DNA from: Bombiscardovia apis
Lineage (GTDB): Bacteria; Actinomycetota; Actinomycetes; Actinomycetales; Bifidobacteriaceae
DNA length: 64,000 bases
Direction: 5' to 3'
NCBI RefSeq assembly: GCF_033095945.1
Contig: NZ_AP026800.1
Span: 1,873,114-1,937,113 of the forward strand
Every line of letters begins with the position of its first letter. The stretch's first letter is position 1. The notes under the pieces are model-generated. The model made no database searches. It saw only the letters and a program-made list of their open reading frames with translations, and was not told where the DNA came from. Both the position numbers and the translations under genes were made by a program. Below are positions 1 to 8,345 of this stretch, piece by piece.

Positions 1-224
1 TCGCCTTCTTTTTGTCTCATCTCTCGTTCGTGAAAGATGACTGTATCTTTACCCCAATATTTAAATTTCAGCTGAGTCATCTTGGGCAATACAAAGTCGC
101 AATAATGTTCCTTATGAAAAATACAAAAAGCTAAGACGAACACAGGGTACGCATCGTCTACCGATTTCAGACTTTGGTCTCCTGATTCGTCTACAAAAAC
201 TATGTAATCCCCAAATTGCGGCAT
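1..224 (-). CDS. DUF3800 domain protein, N-terminal part (runs off the window)
   Basis: The reverse strand is open from an ATG at 224 to the window edge, about 74 codons without a stop. The product begins MPQFGDYIVFVDESGD. The hydrophobic strand followed by DESGD, and later YPVFVLAF, matches the N-terminus of DUF3800 proteins, a family with an RNase H-like fold often found in accessory or defence contexts; its function is not established. A good ribosome-binding site (AGGAAGG, 9 nt upstream) supports the start. It lies 32 bp downstream of the aldolase gene on the same strand, so the two may be cotranscribed. The C-terminal part is outside the window, so its integrity is unknown. Confidence 0.75.
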   Translation of the reverse strand, partial: MPQFGDYIVFVDESGDQSLKSVDDAYPVFVLAFCIFHKEHYCDFVLPKMTQLKFKYWGKDTVIFHEREMRQKEG

Positions 225-256
225 TAAGTGTTACCTTCCTGTCGGTGCTGGAATGC

Positions 257-1330
257 CTAGCGCAGGGCGCGGCCGGCTGAGCCTAGCTGCTGACAGGCTT
301 CTATTACTCGGGCAGCCATCGAGTTTTCGGCTTCGCGGCCCCAAGTGCGGGGGTCATACTGGCTTTTGTTGCCCACTTCGCCGTCGATTTTGAAGACTTT
401 GTCGTAGTTACGGAACATGTGATCGGCCACGCCGCGCGTAAAAGCGTACTGGGTGTCGGTGTCAATATTCATCTTGACTACACCGTTGCGCACTGCCTGC
501 GCAATTTCGCTGGGCTGGGAGCCGGAGCCGCCGTGGAAGACCAGCAGGAAGGGCTTGTCTTGCGGGGCTTGAGCTGCTGCCCGAGCCGACGCTGCTGACA
601 CTTGGCCTGCACTCACTGCTTGAGCGGTGTTGTCTTGAATCTCACCAAGGAGTTCGGGGCGCAACTTGACCACGCCAGGCTTATAAGCGCCGTGCACGTT
701 GCCAAAAGTGAAGGCAGCCATATATTTGCCCTGCTCACCCAAGCCCAGTGCTTCCACGACTTTCAGCCCATCTGCAGGGCTGGAGTAGAGCTTTTCGTTG
801 ATTTCAGCAGCCTGGCCATCTTCCTCGCCACCAACCGCACCAATTTCGAGCTCCAAAATCGTGTGGGCCGCCTGAGAATCTGCCAGCAACTCCCGGGCCG
901 TAGCCAGATTCTGGTCGAGAGGCAGGGTCGAACCATCCCACATGTGCGACTGGAAGAGGGGGGCCTCGCCGTGCTGCACTTGCTCTTTTTCGTAGGCCAA
1001 AAGCGGGCGCACCCACTCGTCTAAGTACTGCGGGGCGCAATGGTCGGTATGGAGAGCAATGGTGATGCCCTTGTACTGCGAGATGACTTCCGAGGCGAAG
1101 CGCGCGAAAGCGATGGACCCAGCCACGCGGTCCTGCAAGCGATGCCCGGAAAGATAAGCCGCCCCGCCCACAGACACCTGGATAATGCCGTCTGACTGCG
1201 CCTCAGCAAAGCCTTGAAGAGCAGCGTTGAGAGTCTGCGTAGAGGTCACATTGATAGCAGGATAGGCATAGGAGCCGAGCCGCGCAGCATCAAGCATACG
1301 GCCATATTCTTCAGGACTAGCAAGCGTCAT
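257..1330 (-). CDS. fba: Class II fructose-bisphosphate aldolase
   Basis: This 357-residue protein has the usual length of the class IIA zinc aldolases (FbaA type). It cleaves fructose-1,6-bisphosphate to glyceraldehyde-3-phosphate and dihydroxyacetone phosphate, or runs the reverse reaction, in the cytoplasm. Visible family marks are LHTDHC near residue 95 (zinc-ligand His and catalytic Asp), FGNVHGAYKPG near 210, the phosphate-binding VFHGGSGS near 268 and NIDTDTQYAF near 290. Bifidobacteria ferment hexoses mainly through the fructose-6-phosphate phosphoketolase shunt, so the enzyme probably works largely in the gluconeogenic direction or on the lower pathway (inference). A hairpin terminator at 1408-1430 sits just upstream on the same strand and may act as an attenuator or an upstream stop. 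Confidence 0.96.
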   Translation of the reverse strand: MTLASPEEYGRMLDAARLGSYAYPAINVTSTQTLNAALQGFAEAQSDGIIQVSVGGAAYLSGHRLQDRVAGSIAFARFASEVISQYKGITIALHTDHCAPQYLDEWVRPLLAYEKEQVQHGEAPLFQSHMWDGSTLPLDQNLATARELLADSQAAHTILELEIGAVGGEEDGQAAEINEKLYSSPADGLKVVEALGLGEQGKYMAAFTFGNVHGAYKPGVVKLRPELLGEIQDNTAQAVSAGQVSAASARAAAQAPQDKPFLLVFHGGSGSQPSEIAQAVRNGVVKMNIDTDTQYAFTRGVADHMFRNYDKVFKIDGEVGNKSQYDPRTWGREAENSMAARVIEACQQLGSAGRALR

Positions 1331-1818
1331 ACCCCCATTATCCTCGCCGCACTCGATAAGTGGTGAAGAGCAGCCGTGGGGTTAATCGAGCTGAGAAATA
1401 TAGAAAACCCGGCGGATGGGGACCGCCGGGCTGAGAGAAAAAGAGAAAAGGACTACAGTTATCAAGTGACCGCCAGACCACCTCGGTAATCACTCGGTTA
1501 GCTTCGCTTCCATCTGTTTGCCAACTAATTATTAGTAAAGCAATCCAACCTCTGTGAAGTGCGAGAGTTAGCTGAGAGTTTTCTGATAATTGTGTGAAGA
1601 TTGTGTAACGAAGAGCCATTAAGGCTTGCTATTCCAGGCCAAAACAAGAGAGTCAAAAACGTCAATTATTGTGGCACAGGCCCTGCCCAAGGCACCGAAG
1701 CTGGCCAATATGCGAAGCAATGGAGAAAACCGCCCAAAAATAATGCTTTCACAAATAGTTGCAAGTAGACTAAAGCGTAGGGACACAAGATTTTGTATCG
1801 GTAACAAGGAGATTGCAC
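1331..1818. other. Intergenic region between fba and dcd
   Basis: This 488-bp gap separates two divergent genes. Its only clear structure is the GC-rich hairpin at 1408-1430, oriented to terminate reverse-strand transcription before fba. A possible reverse-strand promoter near 1580-1660 (TTGACT-like box) would make a short leader RNA ending at that hairpin. I recognise no known RNA family in it. The short open frames on both strands have no credible start sites or protein similarity. Confidence 0.4.
1408..1430 (-). terminator. Intrinsic terminator or attenuator upstream of fba
   Basis: The reverse strand reads CCCGGCGG, a 7-nt loop, CCGCCGGG, then TTTTCT: a perfect 8-bp GC-rich stem followed by a U-run. 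It sits 78 bp upstream of the fba start codon, with no recognisable gene between it and dcd. It therefore either ends a short leader or small RNA, or attenuates fba transcription. Confidence 0.65.
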
Positions 1819-2400
1819 ATGCTGCTCAGCGACCACGACATAGTGGCGGCCTACGAGTCGGGGAACATTTCTTTAGATCCATGGACCCCCGAAATGGTGC
1901 AGCCAGCCAGCATCGACGTGCGCCTCGATAAGTTCTTCCGTTTGTTTAACAACCACCAGTACACCTACGTCGATCCTGCCGAAAACCAAGGCGACTTGAC
2001 CGAGCAGTTCGAAGTACCCGCCGGTGAGCCATGGATTCTGCACCCGGGCGAGTTTGTACTCGGCTCCACTTGGGAGTACGTCAAGCTTGGCTCCAGCACC
2101 GCAGCCCGCCTCGAAGGCAAGAGCTCGCTAGGCCGACTGGGCATTCTAACCCACTCCACTGCAGGCTTCATCGACCCCGGATTCGAGGGGCACATTACCT
2201 TGGAGCTCTCCAACGTCAGTACTTTGCCGGTCAAGCTCTGGCCCGGCATGAAAATCGGCCAAATGTGCTTCTTCCAGCTCAGCTCAGCGGCCGAGCATCC
2301 GTACGGTTCTCAAGGCACCGGTTCGCACTATCAAGGCCAGCGCGGCCCAACTCCCTCGCGTTCCTACGAGAACTTCTACAGGGCGAATATCGAAGATTAA
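1819..2400 (+). CDS. dcd: dCTP deaminase, probably bifunctional dCTP deaminase/dUTPase
   Basis: The 193-residue product belongs to the Dcd/Dut trimeric family. It deaminates dCTP and, in mycobacterial-type enzymes, also hydrolyses the resulting dUTP to dUMP for thymidylate synthesis. Family marks include MLLSDHDI at the N-terminus, QPASIDVRL, the active-site stretch [28 protein letters not shown] and the C-terminal [11 protein letters not shown]. These match the mycobacterial bifunctional enzyme closely, so the bifunctional reading is preferred (inference from family similarity). The start is the ATG at 1819, with AAGGAG 7 nt upstream; a TTG two codons earlier lacks proper spacing. The gene stands alone between divergent fba and the EPS locus. 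Confidence 0.94.
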   Translation: MLLSDHDIVAAYESGNISLDPWTPEMVQPASIDVRLDKFFRLFNNHQYTYVDPAENQGDLTEQFEVPAGEPWILHPGEFVLGSTWEYVKLGSSTAARLEGKSSLGRLGILTHSTAGFIDPGFEGHITLELSNVSTLPVKLWPGMKIGQMCFFQLSSAAEHPYGSQGTGSHYQGQRGPTPSRSYENFYRANIED

Positions 2401-2532
2401 AGTCAGAGACCGGCATCGAGCGCAGTAGAATTTGTAGAGAATTCTTTATTTCAGGGTAAAACTCAGCTCCAGCATGCAGAATTGATATGTTTAGCCATTT
2501 TATGACTAGTATCAAAGCGTCAGGAGCTGTAC

Positions 2533-4419
2533 ATGCCTAGTTCGAGTGCCTCATACAAGGTTGCCAAGCCCAACAGCGACAAGGGCAGACGCGGCTGGTT
2601 TGGGTCGCACAGCAGGCAGGTTAAGCCTAAAAAAGGGCATACACTGCGCAATGTTCTCCTGACAATATTACTTTTGCTCATCGTGATTGCTGGGTTGTGT
2701 GGTCTTTGCGGCTACAAGTTCTACAAAGACGCCATGGCGGTGAAGTCGCATGAAGAGACTGCCCTAGGCTATGTTAAGGACTTCCAAGACGAGCAGAAGC
2801 TTATGGAAGATCCAGGAGCATTGAATCGCTCTGTTCCTAAAATTCAGGGCGAAACCGATGCAGCTAAGCGCATCGCTCACGGAACGTTGTGGAACATTGC
2901 GTCCAGCTTGCCTGTCTATGGCAACGACGTCAAGACCGTTCAAGGCATGATCGACACCGTTGACAACATGGCTCAAGACACCTTCCCCACTCTGGCCAAG
3001 ACCGTTGAACAACTGGCCACCGCCAAGTTCAGCGAAGGTAACGGGCAAATCAACTTGCAACCGATTGAAGATGCGAGCGCCGGTTTCGCCGCCACGAATA
3101 CGAGCATGCAAGCAGAACTCAAATCACTCAAGGAACTCCCAACACCGAAAGTCGGCAAAGTTCAAGAGGTATATACACAAGGAGTCAGCCAGTTCACTGA
3201 TGTGTCAGAAAAAGTAAGTCAGCTCAATAGCACTATTCAGGTACTCCCCCAGTTCTTGGGCAGCAAGGCTCCCCGTAACTACATCATCGTGGCGCAAACG
3301 CCCGCAGAAGCACGCTCAAGCGGTGGTCTTATCGGCTCTCTCGGCTCCATGAACGCCACCAACGGCAAGATCAATATTGGAGAGTTTCATCCGAATACAG
3401 AATTCGTCTTCCTCGGAGGAGGGGCGACCAAAGAAGAAGAGAGATTATTCTCTGTACCGCTAAAATTTAGCTTCGATATTCGCGATCTTTCAGCTTTCCC
3501 CGATATTTCTAGGGAGGCTGAGCTCATCAACGATCGTTGGCAGCGCTCTCCCTATGCGGGTCCAGTAGATGGCGTTATGATGATTGACCCTGTGTACATT
3601 CAAGAAATCATCAAGATTAGTGGCAACGTCAAAACCAGTACAGGCGTTGAACTAACCGGTGAAAACACTGCGCAATTCTTCATGAACGACATATACAAGA
3701 CCGTGCCTGTGTCTATGCAAGACGAAGTATTCGCAGATGTGGCCTCGCAAGCCATGAACAATGCGCTTTCTGATATGAACATCAAGAAACTGCTGCAAAT
3801 GGCCAAAATTATGCAGCCTATGGCCGAACAGCGGCATTTGTACACGTACACTTTCCACGAGGAGGAGGCAAAAAACTTCCAAGGCGCAGGGCTGGCAAAG
3901 AATGCTCCCGAAAGCGAGGAAAACCCAGAAATAGGCATATACCTCAACCAGAATAATCCTTCCAAATTAGACTGGTATATACAACGCAAGACTGATATAA
4001 CCCGCACCAGCTGCAATCAAGATGGCTCACAAAGCTACCACGTCACTTTCACCATGACGAACACCATTCCAAAAGAAGACTTGTACAGCGGCAATGCATA
4101 TATTCTAGGCGGTGTCAATAACGTCAGCTTCCCAGGAACTGCGGTAGAAAGAATGCTATTCTACGGTCCAGCCGGTGGGTCCGTCACCAACATTAGCTAT
4201 ACCGGTGACGCATCCACAATGACGAAAGATTCCCTTGACGGCAAGGCTTTGTGGACTAATGTCGCATCAGTAGCACCAGGCAAATCAGTGACATACGAAT
4301 ATGACCTTACTACCTCACCAAAGGCAAAAGCTGATTTGAAGCTTGACCAAACCCCCATGGGCCGAGAAGATTTAGGTGTAACTTACGACTACGACGCTTG
4401 CCCAGTTCAGCAGAAGTAA
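2533..4419 (+). CDS. DUF4012 domain membrane-anchored protein
   Basis: This 628-residue protein has a short basic cytoplasmic tail, one transmembrane segment at about residues 38-60 (VLLTILLLLIVIAGLCGLCG) and a large extracellular part. The central region, including NYIIVAQTPAEARSSGGLIGSLG and GPVDGVMMIDPVYIQEI, is typical of DUF4012, a family common in actinobacterial polysaccharide loci and distantly reminiscent of LytR-CpsA-Psr-type anchoring proteins; its biochemical role is unknown. The ATG at 2533 follows GGAG with a 6-nt gap. It opens the EPS locus and reads towards the convergent glycosyltransferase gene at 4466. A role in attaching or processing the surface polysaccharide is a guess from position. 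Confidence 0.85.
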   Translation: MPSSSASYKVAKPNSDKGRRGWFGSHSRQVKPKKGHTLRNVLLTILLLLIVIAGLCGLCGYKFYKDAMAVKSHEETALGYVKDFQDEQKLMEDPGALNRSVPKIQGETDAAKRIAHGTLWNIASSLPVYGNDVKTVQGMIDTVDNMAQDTFPTLAKTVEQLATAKFSEGNGQINLQPIEDASAGFAATNTSMQAELKSLKELPTPKVGKVQEVYTQGVSQFTDVSEKVSQLNSTIQVLPQFLGSKAPRNYIIVAQTPAEARSSGGLIGSLGSMNATNGKINIGEFHPNTEFVFLGGGATKEEERLFSVPLKFSFDIRDLSAFPDISREAELINDRWQRSPYAGPVDGVMMIDPVYIQEIIKISGNVKTSTGVELTGENTAQFFMNDIYKTVPVSMQDEVFADVASQAMNNALSDMNIKKLLQMAKIMQPMAEQRHLYTYTFHEEEAKNFQGAGLAKNAPESEENPEIGIYLNQNNPSKLDWYIQRKTDITRTSCNQDGSQSYHVTFTMTNTIPKEDLYSGNAYILGGVNNVSFPGTAVERMLFYGPAGGSVTNISYTGDASTMTKDSLDGKALWTNVASVAPGKSVTYEYDLTTSPKAKADLKLDQTPMGREDLGVTYDYDACPVQQK

Positions 4420-4465
4420 GTAGTCCGCAAGATACTGGAGTTCGGTGTAGCATTATAATTTTTAT

Positions 4466-5473
4466 TTAGAGTTCGGTTTCGATACAATAACGAGGCCGGT
4501 GTTTCACTTCTAAATATATTTTGCCTACATACTCGCCGACGATTCCCAACGAAAGCATTATAAAACCGCCAATCATCCACACCGAGCACATCAATGAACC
4601 CCAACCTGCTATAGCTTTACCTGCAAACAGAGATACAAGTACATACACAAACATCAGAAAACCAACAAGAACTGAAACAGAGCCCGCAAATGTAACAAAG
4701 GATAAGGGCCTCGTTGAGAATGATGTGATGCCTTGGACGGCAAAAGCAATCATCTTTTTCAGTGGATACTTTGAGTCTCCTGCTACTCTTTCTCCCCGCT
4801 CGTAATACACCTTGCTTGTTCTGAATCCCAGCATAGGCACAATACCACGCAAGAAAAGATTAACCTCTTGGTATTCCGACAGGGCCTCAAGCGCAACACG
4901 GCTCATCAAACGATAATCCGCATGATTGGGAACAGTCTCTGCTCCCATCCAGGAGAATACCTTATAGAAAATCTCAGCACTTGTCTTCTTAAACCAAGTA
5001 TCTTTCTTTCGAGCCGAACGAACGCCAAAAACGATTTCATCACCTTTGACATAATGCTCAATAAATTTTTCTACAATACCAACGTCATCTTGCAAATCTG
5101 CATCCATAGAAATAGCTGCATCGCATCCTTCCTTCAAGGCACACATTAAACCGGCATATAGCGCATTCTGGTGTCCTCTGTTGTGAGCTAGCCTTACGCC
5201 GCCAAAAAGCTTTTCATTCCCCTCATGAAGTTTATGAATAATAGACCAAGTCTGATCTTTTGAACCGTCATCCACAAAAATAATTCGGCTATCCCGGCTA
5301 ATTGCCGTTTTCTGCACAAGTTGCTGATATTTTACTTCCAAAACATTAGCTGTGTGAACAAGAACCGCCTCTTCATTGCAACACGGAACCACGAAAAAGA
5401 TTTTAGGAGGATGAGTAGCAGATACTGTCTTACTATGCAGAAAATCACCCCGAGAAACACTGTCAGTTGCCAA
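4466..5473 (-). CDS. GtrB/DPM1-like family 2 glycosyltransferase (polyprenyl-phosphate glycosyltransferase)
   Basis: The 335-residue protein has a cytoplasmic GT-A domain followed by two C-terminal membrane helices at about residues 240-310. This is the architecture of enzymes that transfer a sugar from UDP-sugar to undecaprenyl phosphate (GtrB, CsbB, Yfdh types). Visible motifs are VVPCCNEE, FVDDGSKD, the metal-binding DADLQDD and ADYRLMSR. The start is TTG at 5473, preceded by a GGGGGGAAG ribosome-binding site. The neighbouring polytopic protein at 6137 could be the enzyme that uses the lipid-linked sugar outside the membrane, as in Gtr modification systems. No GtrA-type flippase is adjacent. 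A perfect palindrome at 5545-5560 lies 72 bp upstream. Confidence 0.9.
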   Translation of the reverse strand: MATDSVSRGDFLHSKTVSATHPPKIFFVVPCCNEEAVLVHTANVLEVKYQQLVQKTAISRDSRIIFVDDGSKDQTWSIIHKLHEGNEKLFGGVRLAHNRGHQNALYAGLMCALKEGCDAAISMDADLQDDVGIVEKFIEHYVKGDEIVFGVRSARKKDTWFKKTSAEIFYKVFSWMGAETVPNHADYRLMSRVALEALSEYQEVNLFLRGIVPMLGFRTSKVYYERGERVAGDSKYPLKKMIAFAVQGITSFSTRPLSFVTFAGSVSVLVGFLMFVYVLVSLFAGKAIAGWGSLMCSVWMIGGFIMLSLGIVGEYVGKIYLEVKHRPRYCIETEL

Positions 5474-6136
5474 ATTCTTCCCCCCTATACCCCGTAACTA
5501 CAAAACTTCGACTATATACAGTACTTTTAAACACCGCAAAATAAGCACAGCTAGCTGTGCGACCCCCTCAACTATAACATCTTACACACAACAAAAAATG
5601 GTAGTGCAGAGGAAAACTTGGGCATATTTGTTGTGTCTCTATATTTTAAGATATCAGGTTTTGCTATTGTGGGTATTGCTTGGGCCGCATGGATACGAGG
5701 GAGTGTTTGATGCGCGTTATGTTGTACTAGGCGTGTAATTGTCGTTATCTGTTTTTCGGCTTACCCGCGTCATGAGAATCTCCAATAACTGTTTCTTACT
5801 AACACCATTTGAGCCCTGAAACTATTGTTATGATTCTTATAAGCGCTGGGGCAGTTTCATTAACAGGATTAATATTCAAAAAAGCAAAGAGAACCGGTCA
5901 CAGCCCTTACACTCATGCTCCTCAGAGAAAACAGAGATGCACTGAGCCAAAACACATAAAAGTCGCGTCTACGTCTCAGACCACACTGATGCATAGGCCC
6001 TAGAACTTTCCCTACTCAGTTAAGTCTCCCTCCGGACTTCTTTCAGAAAGGTGCAGGGCCATATCAAATCCAGTGAACTTCTACTTTCAAAGACGAGATG
6101 GTAGCTTTTTAAACATTTGTAGGAGAGATGAAACGG
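5474..6136. other. Intergenic region with palindrome and a possible relic of a wall-anchor tail
   Basis: This 663-bp stretch between the two reverse-strand genes has no convincing gene. It contains the 16-bp palindrome at 5545-5560. A short forward frame at 5809-6003 begins with a hydrophobic stretch (TIVMILISAGAVSLTGLIF) followed by KKAKR, like the membrane tail of a sortase substrate. No LPxTG motif precedes it and the frame is closed by a stop immediately upstream. It may be debris of a lost surface protein gene. Confidence 0.35.
5545..5560. promoter_or_regulatory. Perfect 16-bp palindrome upstream of the GtrB-like gene
   Basis: GCACAGCTAGCTGTGC is a perfect inverted repeat without spacer, 72 bp upstream of the TTG start at 5473. 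It lies close to A+T-rich promoter-like sequence on the reverse strand. A dimeric regulator site is the simplest reading. No cognate regulator can be named from the sequence. Confidence 0.4.
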
Positions 6137-8119
6137 TTACCTTTTGTCCTTCTCCATTGTGGAAATATAGTTGTCAAATCTGTTTTTGTACATATCCGGA
6201 TCGTCTGGGTATATTTTGTCAAAATACGCCTCTACCGCTTTAACATCATCAACGGTATAAGGCGATATTTTCTCATACACATATACCTCATAATTATCAT
6301 CAAAGTAGAATGTTTTCTTTTTCGTATAGTGCTTTCCTACATAGCCCGATTTGTCTTGAACTAGGGTATTTAAACCAACAACTACCTGCTCGTTCTCTGG
6401 AGACATGTGTATAGATACCGGCGAAGATGCAACTACGTACTGAGCATCGAAGAATGCAGGGTTAAACCCGTCACGCGAGTCAACATTGGCAGACGTAGTC
6501 GAAAACGACTGATTCAGTCCTTCCAACATCGAGTACGACGAAGGCAGCCCCTCATTCAAGTTTGAACTTGCTGCGGCAAAGTAAATTAAATCTTTCCCGC
6601 CAGTTTGTTCGTATAAATAATTAGTAAACTTGCCTTTTTCTCCAACATCCCCTTGCACGTATGGAGTTTGCACCGGGAAGCCTATTAATTTTTCTACATG
6701 GACATTTGTTGGGATAATTGTAAACCCTGTGAGAAGCCCGAAAATTGCAGCTGCACCAATGAGAGATTGAGTAAGCCGTCTAGCTACTTTTTGGGGAAAG
6801 ACTGCTATTGCCAGAAAAATCGGCAAAAATACAGCGATATCAATAAACGGGATGACGATATACCAATGCTGAGGACTGAGATCTTGCACTCTCCAAAAAA
6901 TTAGAAGAGCAATCGCTCCTCCTATATAAGATGCAGGAATAAGTATGAGAACGTCTTTACGCATATTCTTCCCAAGCAAAACATCCTTGTTACGATAAGC
7001 AAATACGATGAGGAACACCACCGCTACCCATGAAGCAAAGAGCCATGCCCAGCCCAAAAGATCACCAATATTCAACCATTTTTCTACATGTGAATACGCA
7101 TTATATGCACTATACGCACTAGAGAAGTTCCCGAATAGCGATCTCTTGACAAAACCAGGGAAAAATATTAATAGTGGCAATAACGCAGCTATACATATTA
7201 TTACCGCTACGATTAGAACATTCTTAGCTAATGCTATTCGCTCGTTTTTTGCAGCACTAATCAGTTTCGCTACCCAATATACAATTGCAGAGACTGTGAG
7301 ACCGATTACAGCAAAAATATACCATCGTCTAATTAGAAAAGTGCCCGCTACGCCCAAGCCTATACCCACTGCACCTTTGCGCCGCAGAGGCAACTCTTTA
7401 TCGAAGATAGCAGCAATTATACAAAATAGAAGAAGCTCACCAACACAGTCTAGATACCCATTAAACAGGGGACGTAAAAAAGTAGTCATCGATACAAGTA
7501 CTAAGTACATCAATGCCAACGACGACCTGCTCACATTTTTTGAGTCCACACTAACTGACTCAACTTTTGTAGCTAGAAACGACGCAAAGACTAAAGCCGA
7601 AGGAATCGCTACTAGCACGAATTCTATAAAAAAAGTTCCTTTCCACGTAGGGAAAAGCATTACCGGAAAAGACATAACCCAGCAAAGCAGTTTATTGTAA
7701 TCCGTAAGATTAACAGTATCCAAAGCCCATAAAACGGTATTTTTGGGCTGCTGTTTCAACAAATCGTTAAAAGATAGAGTCGATGACCAGTATGCAGCCC
7801 TATCCCACGTGGGAACAAAGTTGTATCGGTTGAAATACCAGCCCGCCGCTAGAACAGCAACTGCAGTTATAATAAATAGCAAGACTTTTTCTCTGAGCGA
7901 GCACTCTTTTAAACGTGTCCAAGTCGACGTCGGTCGCAAAATCCAGAATAACAACAAGCCAAAGATGAACAACCCAAAAAAGCTTATTGCTATCGAACGC
8001 GTAAATGGGATAATCAGTAACTCTAGCCAAAAACAGCCTAAACAAAATAATCCGCGGTAGCTGTTGATCAGAGAACCGAAATATCTCTTTATCTGAGCGC
8101 TACCTATTATCTTTACCAT
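6137..8119 (-). CDS. Polytopic membrane protein, probable GT-C-type glycosyltransferase
   Basis: The 660-residue product has about a dozen hydrophobic segments spread over residues 15-470 and an extracytoplasmic C-terminal domain of roughly 190 residues. This is the layout of GT-C glycosyltransferases that take sugar from a polyprenyl-phosphate donor on the outer face of the membrane. I cannot assign a precise family. A loop with acidic/aromatic character after an early helix (FVPTWDRAAYW) could hold the catalytic acid, but this is inference. It lies upstream of the GtrB-like gene on the same strand, 663 bp apart, and the pair would make sense as a donor-lipid synthase and its transferase. 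Function is not proven. Confidence 0.7.
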   Translation of the reverse strand: MVKIIGSAQIKRYFGSLINSYRGLFCLGCFWLELLIIPFTRSIAISFFGLFIFGLLLFWILRPTSTWTRLKECSLREKVLLFIITAVAVLAAGWYFNRYNFVPTWDRAAYWSSTLSFNDLLKQQPKNTVLWALDTVNLTDYNKLLCWVMSFPVMLFPTWKGTFFIEFVLVAIPSALVFASFLATKVESVSVDSKNVSRSSLALMYLVLVSMTTFLRPLFNGYLDCVGELLLFCIIAAIFDKELPLRRKGAVGIGLGVAGTFLIRRWYIFAVIGLTVSAIVYWVAKLISAAKNERIALAKNVLIVAVIICIAALLPLLIFFPGFVKRSLFGNFSSAYSAYNAYSHVEKWLNIGDLLGWAWLFASWVAVVFLIVFAYRNKDVLLGKNMRKDVLILIPASYIGGAIALLIFWRVQDLSPQHWYIVIPFIDIAVFLPIFLAIAVFPQKVARRLTQSLIGAAAIFGLLTGFTIIPTNVHVEKLIGFPVQTPYVQGDVGEKGKFTNYLYEQTGGKDLIYFAAASSNLNEGLPSSYSMLEGLNQSFSTTSANVDSRDGFNPAFFDAQYVVASSPVSIHMSPENEQVVVGLNTLVQDKSGYVGKHYTKKKTFYFDDNYEVYVYEKISPYTVDDVKAVEAYFDKIYPDDPDMYKNRFDNYISTMEKDKR

Positions 8120-8345
8120 CTGAATATATTTCCCGTCATGAGCTGTGATTCAGCGATTGCTTCTTTATGATACATCACGCCGTGAGCTGATTCACGATTT
8201 CTACTTTTCTAGGTATTCACCCTTCCCAAACAGATTCGCAAAAAACCAATACTTCTCGCCATTATCTTGGGTTTCATCCATATATCATTGTAAACTTTGA
8301 TTTAGAATTCGACAGCTTAGGCGGATTAAGGCTATTAACAAACTG

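Noticed and set aside
1465..1500. T-box-like stretch upstream of fba on the reverse strand
   Set aside because: GAGGTGGTCTGGCGG only loosely resembles the T-box sequence GGGTGGTACCGCG; no specifier stem is seen and aldolase is not a T-box target.
7008..7700. 230-codon forward frame inside the GT-C-like gene
   Set aside because: Antisense to a hydrophobic coding region; composition is typical of such shadows.
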